Positions 19,221-27,758 of a DNA stretch of 64,000 nucleotides are shown piece by piece. Source of the stretch: Mucilaginibacter sp. UR6-11 (GTDB taxonomy: Bacteria; Bacteroidota; Bacteroidia; Sphingobacteriales; Sphingobacteriaceae); assembly GCF_020880695.1 (NCBI RefSeq), contig NZ_JAJIWO010000001.1:868001-932000 (forward strand), given 5' to 3'. Position 1 is the first letter of the stretch. Each line of letters starts with the position of its first letter. A program made the position numbers and the translations under genes. The notes beneath the pieces were generated by a model, which worked only from the letters and a program-made list of their open reading frames with translations, was not told the DNA's origin and did no database searches.

Positions 19221-19523
19221 ATGAAAACGCTTAGAAAAATTTTATTTGTGTCGGCGGCATTGGTAATGTTTGCCACAATTGATAGCAGTGCACAAATTGT
19301 TGTAAGAAGCCGCCTGTATCACCGCGGGCCGGCATTTGTGCGCCCTGCCCGCCCGTCAGCAGGCCATATCTGGATTGAAGGCGAATGGGTACCAAGAGGA
19401 AGAACTTATGTGGAGCGCCCGGGCTATTGGGCATTGGCGCCACGCCCGCATGCGATGTGGATACCCGGCCATTGGGACCGCCGTCACCGGGGTTATGTGT
19501 GGGTACCGGGCTATTGGAGGTAA
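19221..19523 (+). CDS. Small secreted YXWQ-repeat protein
   Basis: 100 aa starting at the ATG at 19221 (MKTLRKILFVSAALVMFATIDSSAQ), a clear signal peptide. The mature part is basic and aromatic, with repeated glycine-tyrosine-tryptophan turns: HIWIEGEWVPRGR, ERPGYWALAP, AMWIPGHWDRR, YVWVPGYWR. This is the pattern of the YXWQ (BcpO-like) family of periplasmic or surface proteins of unknown function. A longer reading from 19149 has no signal sequence at its front and overlaps the ligA start region. A hairpin at 19544-19596 follows and may terminate it. Confidence 0.82.
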   Translation: MKTLRKILFVSAALVMFATIDSSAQIVVRSRLYHRGPAFVRPARPSAGHIWIEGEWVPRGRTYVERPGYWALAPRPHAMWIPGHWDRRHRGYVWVPGYWR

Positions 19524-19543
19524 TCGTAGCCATTAAGTAATAT

Positions 19544-19600
19544 AAAATGTCCGTCCGCGCTAAGGAGCCTATAGGCTTTGGACGGGCGGACATTTTATTT
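19544..19600 (+). terminator. Putative terminator built from GTCCGTCC arms
   Basis: AAAATGTCCGTCC (19544-19556) pairs with GGGCGGACATTTT (19584-19596) with one G-T pair, followed by ATTTTA. Orientation suits the small secreted-protein gene. It reuses the locally dispersed GTCCGTCC motif. Confidence 0.5.
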
Positions 19601-20334
19601 TAGATGCCTTCTATAAATCTTTGTCCGCTTGTCCAAAAGTGTTTGGCTACTTAGCGGACGGACACCTTTCATCTAAGCTTGTCCGACAGTTTAAATGGTG
19701 CCGTATCCCTTGCGGACGGACAACAGCAATACCGATTATTTTTATTTAATTATTTGATAATCAATATTTTAATAGTATATTTGTATACAATATCCAATCA
19801 ATCCTTTACGTATTACAGAACTGCACAGCTAAGCTATTCCTATATATAATTATATAGGTGAATGGGTGAAGGGGGAAGTGTATTTAAATTTTAAGGGGGT
19901 TAAAATTTAATTTTACCAAAGCGTAAGGTTATGCTATTTTTCACCAGTGGTATAATTGTTATTTTACCAGTTGGTAATAGTTGATAGATAATGTTGGTAA
20001 AACAATAACCGATACGTCATTGTGAACGAGGTAAGAGTGTGGCAATCTCTGCACGATAGATGCGTCGTAAGCCGTCGCGCAGAGATCGCTACACTCGCGA
20101 TGACGGTCGGAGGGTTGCGTTAAGGATGGCAGCGGATACCGGCCTGCGCTTAAGGCGTTGTGGCGTATGAGCGTACAGCCTGACCCGAAGGGGAACGCCC
20201 ATAATCTTGTCCGTCCGCCAGGTACCCGAACCTGTTTGGACAAGCGGACAAAATTGGATACATTAATACTGAAAGAAAATCTGGCAAAGTTTGTCCGCTT
20301 GTCTTAACCTACAGCGGGTAGCTACCGGACGGAC
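19549..20334. repeat. Cluster of GTCCGTCCGC motifs
   Basis: Exact GTCCGTCCGC or its inverse occurs at 19549, 19654, 19712 and 20209; close variants at 19581, 19621, 20238, 20290 and 20325. Further exact copies lie at 15224, 17060 and 21624. I noticed no exact copy elsewhere in the window, so the motif looks clustered in 15.2-21.7 kb. Confidence 0.75.
20016..20104. repeat. GTCATTGTGAAC-type inverted repeat
   Basis: Left arm GTCATTGTGAACGAGG...GGCAATCTCTGC (20016-20052) and right arm GCAGAGATCGCTACACTCGC ending ATGAC (20079-20104) form an imperfect stem with gaps. Layout matches the element at 10399-10486. Confidence 0.7.
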
Positions 20335-20380
20335 GCCCCATTATTACCTTATGAAATGTTTTAATAATCGTATTATTGTT

Positions 20381-21643
20381 ATGATGAAACGATTATTAGC
20401 CAACCTTACTTTCCAGGTTTTAATAGCGATAGTGCTGGGTGTTATTGTGGGGCTTTACTTTAAGCCCTTTGCGCCTACGGCACAACTGATCGGTAAGGTA
20501 TTTATCAGCCTGATCACGATGCTGATAGCGCCTATTATATTCCTCACCATTGTGCTGGGTATTGCCGGCATGAGCGATATGAAAAAGGTTGGCCGTGTTG
20601 GCGGCAAGGCGCTGCTTTATTTTGAGCTGGTGACTACTTTCGCCCTGATAATAGGCGTTACCGTTGCCAACCTGGTTAAACCCGGCCAGGGCTTTGTAAG
20701 CACCGTAAAGGCGGACACCAGCAAGCTGGCCGTTTACCAAAAAGCGGCTGCCGAAATGCATTGGGGCGATTTTATAGCCCACATAGTGCCATCAAACGCT
20801 TTTGAGGCTTTTGCCAAAGGGGATATTTTGCAGATCTTGTTCTTCGCGATTATATTTGGTTTTGGCCTGAGCCGGATGGGCGAGGCTGGGCAAACGGTGA
20901 TCACGCTCTTTGATAAGCTGGCTAAAGTGTTCTTTAATATGATGCACATTGTAATGAAGGCCGCACCCATAGGTGCTTTCGGCGGGATGGCTTACACCAT
21001 CAGTACCTACGGCATTAAAACACTGCAGCCGCTGGCTTTACTGATGGTGTCGGTTTATATTACGATGTTCCTGTTTATCTTTGTGGTGCTGAATATTATT
21101 TGCCGTATCTACAAGTTTAGCTTATGGCAATATTTAAAGCATGTTAAAGAGGAAATTTTGATTGTGCTGGGCACGTCGTCGTCCGAGTCGGCCCTGCCGG
21201 GGATGATGGAGAAGCTGGAGCGGTTTGGCTGCTCGCGGTCGGTTGTGGGCCTGGTTATCCCTGCGGGATATTCGTTTAACCTGGATGGCACAACGATCTA
21301 CCTGTCGATGTCGGTTATATTTTTGGCGCAGGTATTCCATATCCCGCTAAGCATCGTCCAGCAACTGGGGATAATCGGCATATTGATGATTACAAGTAAG
21401 GGCGCAGCAGGGGTAACCGGCAGCGGTTTTATTGTGCTCACCTCAACGCTGGCGGCTATCAAAGTGATCCCGGTTGAAGGTGTGGCGATATTGCTGGGGG
21501 TTGACAGGTTCATGTCGGAAGCGCGGGCCATTACCAATGTGATTGGCAACGGCGCCGCTACCATAGTGATTGCCAAAAGCGAAAAAGAGTTTGATGAGGC
21601 TAAGTATAAAACCGCAATAGCCGGCGGACGGACACGGGTCTGA
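20381..21643 (+). CDS. dctA: Dicarboxylate/amino acid:cation symporter
   Basis: 420 aa from the ATG pair at 20381/20384 (MMKRLLANLTFQVLIAIVLG); open frame upstream to 20291 is not supported. An inner-membrane secondary transporter of the DAACS family, taking up C4-dicarboxylates (or glutamate/aspartate) with cations. Family signatures are clear: the serine-rich TSSSESALPGMM hairpin, VIPAGYSFNLDGTTIYL, and DRFMSEARAITNVIGNG near the end. About eight membrane spans plus two re-entrant loops are expected. The last codons (AGGRTRV) are written by a GCGGACGGAC repeat copy (21624-21633), so the C-terminus was probably altered by repeat insertion. Confidence 0.93.
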   Translation: MMKRLLANLTFQVLIAIVLGVIVGLYFKPFAPTAQLIGKVFISLITMLIAPIIFLTIVLGIAGMSDMKKVGRVGGKALLYFELVTTFALIIGVTVANLVKPGQGFVSTVKADTSKLAVYQKAAAEMHWGDFIAHIVPSNAFEAFAKGDILQILFFAIIFGFGLSRMGEAGQTVITLFDKLAKVFFNMMHIVMKAAPIGAFGGMAYTISTYGIKTLQPLALLMVSVYITMFLFIFVVLNIICRIYKFSLWQYLKHVKEEILIVLGTSSSESALPGMMEKLERFGCSRSVVGLVIPAGYSFNLDGTTIYLSMSVIFLAQVFHIPLSIVQQLGIIGILMITSKGAAGVTGSGFIVLTSTLAAIKVIPVEGVAILLGVDRFMSEARAITNVIGNGAATIVIAKSEKEFDEAKYKTAIAGGRTRV

Positions 21644-21753
21644 CAGGATGGAGTTTTAGATTTGGAGTTGATGTTTCATGAACTGTCAACCATCATCCAT
21701 GCACTATAACTATGAACATAAAATTATTATCTTAGCGCCCTTTATTAAATATC

Positions 21754-22635
21754 ATGAATAAATTTTACGGAACGGGGATAGCAATTGTTACTCCTTTTCT
21801 TGCGGACGGGCAAGTGGATTATGACGGACTTAAAAAACTCATCAATTATTTAATTGATGGCGGTGTGGAGTACATCGTGTCATTAGGTACAACCGGCGAG
21901 AGCGCCACACTTAGCCAGGACGAAAAGAAGAAGGTTTTTGCATTTACCGCCGAAGCAGTAAACGGCCGTATAAATTTAGTGGCTGGCATTGCCGGTAACA
22001 ACACTGCCGAAGTGGTTGAACAATTAAAAGCGTTTGACGCAACCGGCTACGACGCTATATTATCAGCAAGCCCGCAATATAACAAACCAACCCAGGAAGG
22101 TATTTATCAGCATTATAAAGCTATTGCCGAAAATGCTAAACTGCCGGTATTGCTATATAACGTACCCAGCCGCACCGGCAGCAACATAAGCGCCGAGACT
22201 ACGGTAAGACTGGCGCGTGATTTTAAAAATATCATTGGTATAAAAGAAGCATCAGGCAATTTTGACCAGATCAACCAGATTATGCGTGATAAACCCGAAG
22301 ATTTCCTGATGATCTCGGGCGATGACCCGATTAGTTTCCCGATGATTGCTTTGGGCGCCGTTGGCGTGATATCGGTAGTAGGTAACGCGTTGCCAGGACA
22401 AACCTCAGACATGATCCGCCGTTGCTTAAATTACGACTTTAAGGGCGCGCAAAAAGGCCATTATGATCTTATAGACTTTACCCGCCTATGCTTTATTGAA
22501 GGCAGCCCAGCCGGCGTTAAAACCGCATTGAAACAACTGGGCATTTGCGGCAACACAGTACGCCTGCCGCTGGTACAGGTTAGTGATTATACCGCCACCC
22601 AGATCATCAAAGAAATCCAAAAGTTTAAGGTATAA
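21754..22635 (+). CDS. dapA: 4-hydroxy-tetrahydrodipicolinate synthase
   Basis: 293 aa. DapA condenses pyruvate with aspartate semialdehyde, the first committed step to diaminopimelate and lysine. TIM barrel with catalytic Lys164 in IIGIKEASGN (Schiff base), Tyr135 and Arg140 in LLYNVPSRTG, and LGTTGES (Thr46/Thr47). Length normal. Single gene ended by a strong hairpin. It supplies meso-DAP for the MurE step in the cell-wall cluster of the same window. Confidence 0.96.
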   Translation: MNKFYGTGIAIVTPFLADGQVDYDGLKKLINYLIDGGVEYIVSLGTTGESATLSQDEKKKVFAFTAEAVNGRINLVAGIAGNNTAEVVEQLKAFDATGYDAILSASPQYNKPTQEGIYQHYKAIAENAKLPVLLYNVPSRTGSNISAETTVRLARDFKNIIGIKEASGNFDQINQIMRDKPEDFLMISGDDPISFPMIALGAVGVISVVGNALPGQTSDMIRRCLNYDFKGAQKGHYDLIDFTRLCFIEGSPAGVKTALKQLGICGNTVRLPLVQVSDYTATQIIKEIQKFKV

Positions 22636-22638
22636 AAA

Positions 22639-22666
22639 AAACCCTGCTGCGTGCAGCCGGGTTTTA
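22639..22666. terminator. Terminator of dapA
   Basis: AACCCTGCTGC and GCAGCCGGGTT pair with one mismatch around GT; A-rich on the left and TTTTATT on the right, so it could work in both directions, also for the convergent histone gene. Confidence 0.85.
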
Positions 22667-22687
22667 TTGCAATAACCAGGTTGGTGT

Positions 22688-22710
22688 GAGATGCAAATAT
22701 ATTGCGTCTC
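22688..22710. repeat. GAGACGCAA-family palindrome
   Basis: GAGATGCAAATA and TATTGCGTCTC form an imperfect palindrome of the same family as those at 10728 and 10843. It lies six bases after the histone-like gene's stop. Confidence 0.6.
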
Positions 22711-22715
22711 GTTTA

Positions 22716-22892
22716 TTATGCTTTGTTTTTTGCTTCCTGAACTTCCAGGCGGATAGCTTGTGCCAGGTTTTTAAGGTCCTGCATTCCTTTGCGAACACGG
22801 GTACCGGCTGCACTGTTACCCTTGTTATAAAATTTGTCGGCATCCGCTTCAAGCGACGTGATAAGATTCTTTACTTCGTTGAATTTTTTCAT
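22716..22892 (-). CDS. Hc1-like mini-histone
   Basis: 58 aa, start ATG at 22892 with a good Shine-Dalgarno (AAGGAG, 7 nt spacing), stop TAA at 22716-22718. The product begins MKKFNEVKNLITSLEADADK, continues FYNKGNSAAGTRVRKGMQDL and ends in a lysine-rich tail. This is the short Hc1/histone H1-like family common in Sphingobacteria and Cytophagia: a coiled, basic, nucleoid-associated protein. It is too short for most ORF cut-offs and is easily missed. Function as DNA-binding chromatin protein is from the family. Confidence 0.9.
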   Translation of the reverse strand: MKKFNEVKNLITSLEADADKFYNKGNSAAGTRVRKGMQDLKNLAQAIRLEVQEAKNKA

Positions 22893-23226
22893 CAGTTAAC
22901 TCCTTTTTTAATAATAGTTGAGGTTTTTTGTTTTTGTGAAGCTAAGCTAATAGGTTTTTATCGAAAAAAAAACACTTAATACGGCTTTAAACAGGGTTTT
23001 TTTCCACATTTATACGCTATAATTAGGCTTTACCCGGTCTATTAACGTCCATATTTTATCAATATTATAATAATTTTTCCTTTTAAATAATATTTAGGTT
23101 GCTAAACAACAAAATCAACTAAAATCCATCATTATTTATATTAATAGCCTTAGCATCAAACATCTACAAACTAAAAATCCCCTGCTTATTTATGGCGGGG
23201 GATTTATTATAATTTGTATGATTTTT
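22893..23226. other. Gene-free stretch
   Basis: 334 AT-rich bases. The right end holds the terminator at 23173-23210; the left end should contain the histone gene promoter. Nothing else is recognisable. Confidence 0.45.
23173..23210 (-). terminator. Terminator of the alpha-oxoamine synthase gene
   Basis: AAATCCCC (23175-23182) and GGGGATTT (23198-23205) pair; on the minus strand the stem runs into a TTTTTAG tail. Confidence 0.75.
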
Positions 23227-24468
23227 TTAAACAGTTGCCATATTTTCGCGGTAGTGGCCGGCTTTCAGTTTCTCGCCCATTTCGCTATAGGCATCCAGGG
23301 TACGCTGTACATCTTCCATTGAATGTGACGCAGTAGGGATCAGCCTTAACAAAATTAATCCTTTGGGAATAACCGGGTATATTACGATGGAACAGAAGAT
23401 GCCATAATTTTCGCGCAGGTCGCGGGTTAACGCAGTTGCCTCATAGAGATCACCCTTTAAAAATACCGGTGTAACCATCGTATTGGTGATCCCCAGGTCA
23501 AAACCCCGTTCTTTTAATCCCTTTTGCAAAGCATTAGTGATCTGCCATAGTTTTTCACGCAGTTCCGGCTGAGATTTAAGTAACTCAAAACGTTTTTTTA
23601 AACCGATAACCATAGGCATAGGTAACGCCTTTGCAAATATCTGCGAACGCATGTTATAGCGCAGATAATCAATAATGTATCTATCGCCTGCAACAAAACC
23701 GCCTATACCGGCCATAGCTTTTGCAAAGGTGCCAAAATATACATCTACGCCTTCAATGCAATCCTGCTCCTGGTGCGTACCGGCGCCGGTCTTGCCCATG
23801 GTACCAAAACCATGCGCATCATCAACCAGGATCCTGAAATCAAATTTATCTTTAAACGCCAGGATCTCTTTAAGTTTGCCCTGTGCGCCCGACATGCCAA
23901 AAACACCTTCGGTAATTAATAATATACCGCCACCGCTTTGCTCAACCAATTTAGTTGCCCGCTCCAATTGCTTCTCGCAGCTTTCCATATCGTTATGCTG
24001 ATAAACAAACCGTTTACCCATATGCATACGCAAACCGTCAATTATACAGGCATGCGACTCGGCATCATAAACGATAACATCATTACGGTTAACCAGCGCG
24101 TCAATAATAGATACCATGCCCTGGTAACCATAGTTTAACAGGAAAGCATCTTCTTTGCCTACAAACTCGGCCAGGCCAATTTCCAACTCTTCATGATGGG
24201 TTGAGTGGCCGGACATCATGCGGGCGCCCATTGGGTAAGCCATGCCGTAGTCCGCTGCAGCTTTTGCATCAGCTGCCCTAACCTCGGGGTGATTAGCCAA
24301 TCCTAAATAATTATTCAGGCTCCACACTAAGTGCTCTTTTCCGTTAAATTGCATGTGAGAGCCTATCTCGCCTTCAAGTTTTGGGTATGAAAAATAGCCG
24401 TGCGACCATTTCTGGTGTTGTCCGAGCGGACCACCCATACTACTTGTTATTTTATCAAATAAATCCAA
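23227..24468 (-). CDS. PLP-dependent alpha-oxoamine synthase
   Basis: 413 aa, fold-type I aminotransferase of the alpha-oxoamine synthase group (8-amino-7-oxononanoate synthase, 2-amino-3-ketobutyrate CoA ligase, serine palmitoyltransferase). PLP Lys250 in GTFAKAMAGIGGFVAGD; His139 (DAESHACI), Asp217/His219 in VDDAHGFGTMG; NNYLGLANHP substrate loop. These enzymes condense an amino acid with an acyl-CoA or acyl-ACP and release CO2. In Bacteroidota a member makes the sphingoid base or sulfonolipid precursor, and a related paralogue is often labelled KBL; the exact substrate cannot be set from this sequence. A terminator separates it from the upstream ftsZ, so it is a separate unit. Confidence 0.88.
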   Translation of the reverse strand: MDLFDKITSSMGGPLGQHQKWSHGYFSYPKLEGEIGSHMQFNGKEHLVWSLNNYLGLANHPEVRAADAKAAADYGMAYPMGARMMSGHSTHHEELEIGLAEFVGKEDAFLLNYGYQGMVSIIDALVNRNDVIVYDAESHACIIDGLRMHMGKRFVYQHNDMESCEKQLERATKLVEQSGGGILLITEGVFGMSGAQGKLKEILAFKDKFDFRILVDDAHGFGTMGKTGAGTHQEQDCIEGVDVYFGTFAKAMAGIGGFVAGDRYIIDYLRYNMRSQIFAKALPMPMVIGLKKRFELLKSQPELREKLWQITNALQKGLKERGFDLGITNTMVTPVFLKGDLYEATALTRDLRENYGIFCSIVIYPVIPKGLILLRLIPTASHSMEDVQRTLDAYSEMGEKLKAGHYRENMATV

Positions 24469-24555
24469 AAGTCTTTTTATTAATCGTTTTCAACTTGCAA
24501 ATATAAGGTTTTATGCCATTTGTTCACGGTTAAAGGTTTGTTAAGCTTCCGCTAA

Positions 24556-24587
24556 ATAAAAAAGGAGACATCCGCAAGGACATCTCC
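24556..24587 (-). terminator. Terminator of the dcw cluster after ftsZ
   Basis: On the minus strand GGAGATGTCC pairs with GGATGTCTCC (two G-T pairs) around TTGC, followed by seven T residues. Confidence 0.85.
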
Positions 24588-24624
24588 AATATTAACAGGA
24601 ACAATGATCCTTAACCATTTAACG

Positions 24625-26247
24625 CTAGTCTACGTTATCGTGCAGGAAAGAGTTACTATCCCTAATCTCTATTTTACCTTCACTATCGGGCAATAAAGAG
24701 AAGCGCGACACCTGGCTCTCATTGGATGCAGGGGTTTCCTGCAGCGCCACTTCCTTACGTTTATACGCTGGTACGTTTTCCAGCTCCTGAATGTTACCGC
24801 TGCGCAATTTCATACTCAAATCTTTTAGGCGCATAATACGCTCTCTTGATTTGCGCAACTGCTCTTCGATAGATTCATCAGTTTTATGCTCATCAGCACC
24901 CACAACCGAAGTTGGGGCCGGGGCCGGCTCAACTACTTCCTCTTCAACCTCAGCTTCGAAATTGATGATGGTCTCTGTTTCAGGCTCAGCCAGTTTGAAA
25001 GTAAATTCAGGTAATTCTTTTTCGTTCTCAGCAATCGGCTGATCCTCAACTTCCTGAAAATTATATCTTATTACGGCCGGTTCAGACTGCTCTTCGGGGC
25101 GTGACGCCGCAAACAGGTCGCCAAAAACAGGCTGTGGTTTTTGCTCTTCTTTTTGACCTTTCATGTAAGGCTCGGCAGTTGTGCCTTCTGTTACATGATT
25201 GATAAACTCATTTACCGGCCTAACCAAAGGGGCGTCAGGCACCAGCATAGAGACAATTTTTTTGCTGCTGTATTCTTTTTCGCGCTCATCCTTTGTTTGG
25301 AAACCGGTAGCAATAATGGTCACCGAGATCTTATCCCCCAGGCTTTCATCTTTACAGTTACCCCAGATCAGGTCGGCGGCAAGGCCGGCTTCTTCCTGGA
25401 TATAGTCAGTAATAATACTCACCTCATCCATGGTTACTTCTTTCTCGCCCGAGCTGATGTTTAACAGGATATAACGTGCGCCTTCAATTTCATTATCTTT
25501 TAACAACGGTGATGATAAAGCGCCTTCAACCGCACGTAAAGCGCGGTTTTCGCCCTCGGCCGCCGAGCTGCCCATGATAGATACGCCGCTGTCTTTCATC
25601 ACCGTGCGCACATCTTTAAAGTCGACGTTTATATAGCCCGGTAAAGTAATGATCTCGGCAATACCTTTGGCTGCGGTGGTTAAAATATCATCAGCCTGTG
25701 CAAATGCCGATCCTAAGGTTAAGTTACCAAAGATCTGGCGCAGCCGGTCATTTGATATGACCAGGAAGGAATCAACATATTTTTTTAACTCTTCCATACC
25801 TTCTTCGGCCTGCATCTTACGGCGCTTGCCTTCAAAAGAAAATGGAGTGGTAATGATCCCAACGGTTAATATATCCAGTTCGCGGGCCGCCTTGGCAATG
25901 ATAGGACTTGCGCCTGTACCCGTGCCGCCACCCATACCAGCCGTTATAAATAACATTTTGGTATTTGAGCCCAGCATCTGTTTAATATCATCAATATTTT
26001 CAATAGCCGAATTTTTTCCAACCTCGGGTATTGAGCCTGCGCCCATACCTTCTGTTAAGCTTGCACCCAGTTGTACCTTGTTAGGTATAGGGCTTAACTC
26101 TAACGCCTGCGCGTCAGTGTTACAAATTATAAAGTCTACACCTGTAATACCCTGCTTGTACATGTGGTTTACTGCATTACCACCACCGCCACCAACACCA
26201 ATTACCTTGATGATTGACGACTTTTCTTTTAACATCTCAAATTGCAT
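24625..26247 (-). CDS. ftsZ: Cell division protein FtsZ
   Basis: 540 aa, longer than the roughly 380 aa of E. coli because of a C-terminal extension typical of Bacteroidota. FtsZ is the tubulin-like GTPase that forms the division ring. GTP-binding GGGTGTG at residues 106-112, VIGVGGGGGNAVN at 15-27, T7-loop region with NVDFKDVR, globular core to about residue 325. Residues 330-480 are an acidic, low-complexity linker (EVEEEVVEPAPAPTS), followed by a coiled segment and a conserved-looking tail SNSFLHDNVD that may bind FtsA. Last gene of the cluster; 162 bases separate it from ftsA and contain an inverted DnaA-box-like pair. Confidence 0.97.
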   Translation of the reverse strand: MQFEMLKEKSSIIKVIGVGGGGGNAVNHMYKQGITGVDFIICNTDAQALELSPIPNKVQLGASLTEGMGAGSIPEVGKNSAIENIDDIKQMLGSNTKMLFITAGMGGGTGTGASPIIAKAARELDILTVGIITTPFSFEGKRRKMQAEEGMEELKKYVDSFLVISNDRLRQIFGNLTLGSAFAQADDILTTAAKGIAEIITLPGYINVDFKDVRTVMKDSGVSIMGSSAAEGENRALRAVEGALSSPLLKDNEIEGARYILLNISSGEKEVTMDEVSIITDYIQEEAGLAADLIWGNCKDESLGDKISVTIIATGFQTKDEREKEYSSKKIVSMLVPDAPLVRPVNEFINHVTEGTTAEPYMKGQKEEQKPQPVFGDLFAASRPEEQSEPAVIRYNFQEVEDQPIAENEKELPEFTFKLAEPETETIINFEAEVEEEVVEPAPAPTSVVGADEHKTDESIEEQLRKSRERIMRLKDLSMKLRSGNIQELENVPAYKRKEVALQETPASNESQVSRFSLLPDSEGKIEIRDSNSFLHDNVD

Positions 26248-26324
26248 AATCCTTATTTTCAGCTATGTGTAACTTGACGAATTCTAGATTCCACCATTGT
26301 AATATTAGCACTTTTTCAACAACC

Positions 26325-26355
26325 TTTTTCCACAAATGTCTATAATGTGGAAAAA
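26325..26355. promoter_or_regulatory. Inverted pair of DnaA-box-like motifs between ftsA and ftsZ
   Basis: TTTTTCCACA (26325-26334) and TGTGGAAAAA (26346-26355) are perfect inverse copies around 11 nt. Each holds TTTTCCACA, one mismatch from the DnaA box TTATCCACA. They could be DnaA sites or simply a 10-bp hairpin in the ftsA-ftsZ message. Confidence 0.45.
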
Positions 26356-26409
26356 TTGCAAATTGTTGATAACCCCTCTGATTCTTCCCTTCAGAAAGCC
26401 GCGGGAGTC

Positions 26410-27756
26410 CTATTTCAAAAAGTCCTCGTCTTTAATATCGTCTTTAATAAATTTCTTTCCGCTCTCCAGTATCTTACCAAATAAGCCAAACTTTTTATCC
26501 TCGGTATATTTGGTTCCCTTGTCAATTTTAACCTCGGCCGGCTGCTGTACTTCGCCGGTATACTCCATTTTCTGGATGCCTTTTATCAGCAGGCCGATGC
26601 CGGTTGCAAACGTTGGGCTTTGCAGCTCTTCATAAACATTTTTAGGTAATACTTCGTTCTTGGCCAAATGCTCGTTAGGGTAACCTACACGGCAGTCAAG
26701 GCCGGTAACAAACTCAACCATTTGCGGCAGGTGCTTTAACTGCGCCCCACCACCGGTTATCACAATACCGGCAATCAGTTTTTTCTCGTAACCGGAGGAT
26801 TTGATCTCATAATACACATGCTCTACGATCTCTTCCATACGGGCCTGGATAACAAAGGCCAGGTTTTTTACGGATATTTCTTTGGGCTCGCGACCGCGTA
26901 AACCCGGTACGCACACAATCTCATTTTCTTTATTTTCTTCAGCTAAAGCTGATCCGAAACGCACCTTCAGTTGCTCGGCTATGTTACGCATTACCGAGCA
27001 GCCTTCGCGGATATCCTCGGTAACGCTGTTACCGCCAAAAGGAATAACTGCAGTATGACGGATAATGCCTTCATGGAAGATAGCCACGTCAGTGGTACCA
27101 CCACCAATATCAACCAACACCACACCGGCTTCTTTTTCCTCGTCGCTCAATACCGACTCAGACGATGCCAATGGCTCCAGGATCAGTTCCTGGCTCTCTA
27201 AATGGGCTTTGTTAACACATTTTACAATATTTTTTATGGCAGTTACCTGTCCGGATATAATATGGAAATTGGCTTCAAGGCGCACACCCGCCATGCCGAT
27301 GGGGTCTTTAATACCCGGTTCGCTGTCAACAGTAAATTCTTGCGGCAATACATGGATGATCTCCTCGCCCGGGGGCATAACCAGGTTATACATATCTTCA
27401 ATCAGCTTGTCAATATCCTTGCGGCTTATTTCTGATTGCAGGTCACGACGGGTTATTAAACCGCGATGCTGCAGGCTTTTAATATGCTGACCGGCAATAC
27501 CCACGTTTACGACCCTTATTTCTACATTTGACTGCGTGCCCGCAATTTCAACTGCAGCGGTAATGCCCTGTACGGTTTTGTCGATATTTGAAACTACCCC
27601 ACGGGTAACACCCGCAGATTCGGCCTTGCCAATGCCCAGGACTTCGATCTTACCGTTTTTGCTGCGGCGGCCAACAATTGCGCAAATTTTGGTGGTACCA
27701 ATATCCAATCCCACTACAATAGGCGAACTTTTTTCTTGTGTTGAACTCTTATCCAT
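26410..27756 (-). CDS. ftsA: Cell division protein FtsA
   Basis: 448 aa, actin-like ATPase that ties FtsZ to the membrane. Actin-fold motifs: VVGLDIGTTKICAIVG (phosphate 1), VVLVDIGGGTTDVAIF (phosphate 2) and GIVITGGGAQLKHLPQ (adenosine). The SHS2/1C insert lies around residues 85-165. The C-terminus ends in a lysine-rich helix (FGLFGKILESGKKFIKDDI) that may be the membrane-targeting part. Starts two bases after the ftsQ stop, so it is translated in the same message. Confidence 0.97.
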   Translation of the reverse strand: MDKSSTQEKSSPIVVGLDIGTTKICAIVGRRSKNGKIEVLGIGKAESAGVTRGVVSNIDKTVQGITAAVEIAGTQSNVEIRVVNVGIAGQHIKSLQHRGLITRRDLQSEISRKDIDKLIEDMYNLVMPPGEEIIHVLPQEFTVDSEPGIKDPIGMAGVRLEANFHIISGQVTAIKNIVKCVNKAHLESQELILEPLASSESVLSDEEKEAGVVLVDIGGGTTDVAIFHEGIIRHTAVIPFGGNSVTEDIREGCSVMRNIAEQLKVRFGSALAEENKENEIVCVPGLRGREPKEISVKNLAFVIQARMEEIVEHVYYEIKSSGYEKKLIAGIVITGGGAQLKHLPQMVEFVTGLDCRVGYPNEHLAKNEVLPKNVYEELQSPTFATGIGLLIKGIQKMEYTGEVQQPAEVKIDKGTKYTEDKKFGLFGKILESGKKFIKDDIKDEDFLK

Positions 27757-27758
27757 AT

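Larger units (their letters stand above)
19524..20380. other. Gene-free repeat-rich stretch upstream of dctA
   Basis: 857 bases without a convincing gene. It carries most of the window's GTCCGTCCGC/GCGGACGGAC motifs, a terminator-like hairpin and the inverted repeat at 20016-20104, separated by an AT-rich block (about 19740-19990). Confidence 0.6.

Noticed and set aside
19959..20243. 94-codon minus-strand ORF
   Set aside because: Runs through the inverted repeat 20016-20104 and GTCCGTCC motifs; no protein character.
22686..22979. 97-codon plus-strand ORF
   Set aside because: Antisense to the Hc1-like gene, which has a strong ribosome site and clear family similarity.
23227..24468. Firm naming as kbl, bioF or spt
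   Set aside because: The alpha-oxoamine synthase group cannot be split on these motifs alone, and there is no pathway neighbour.
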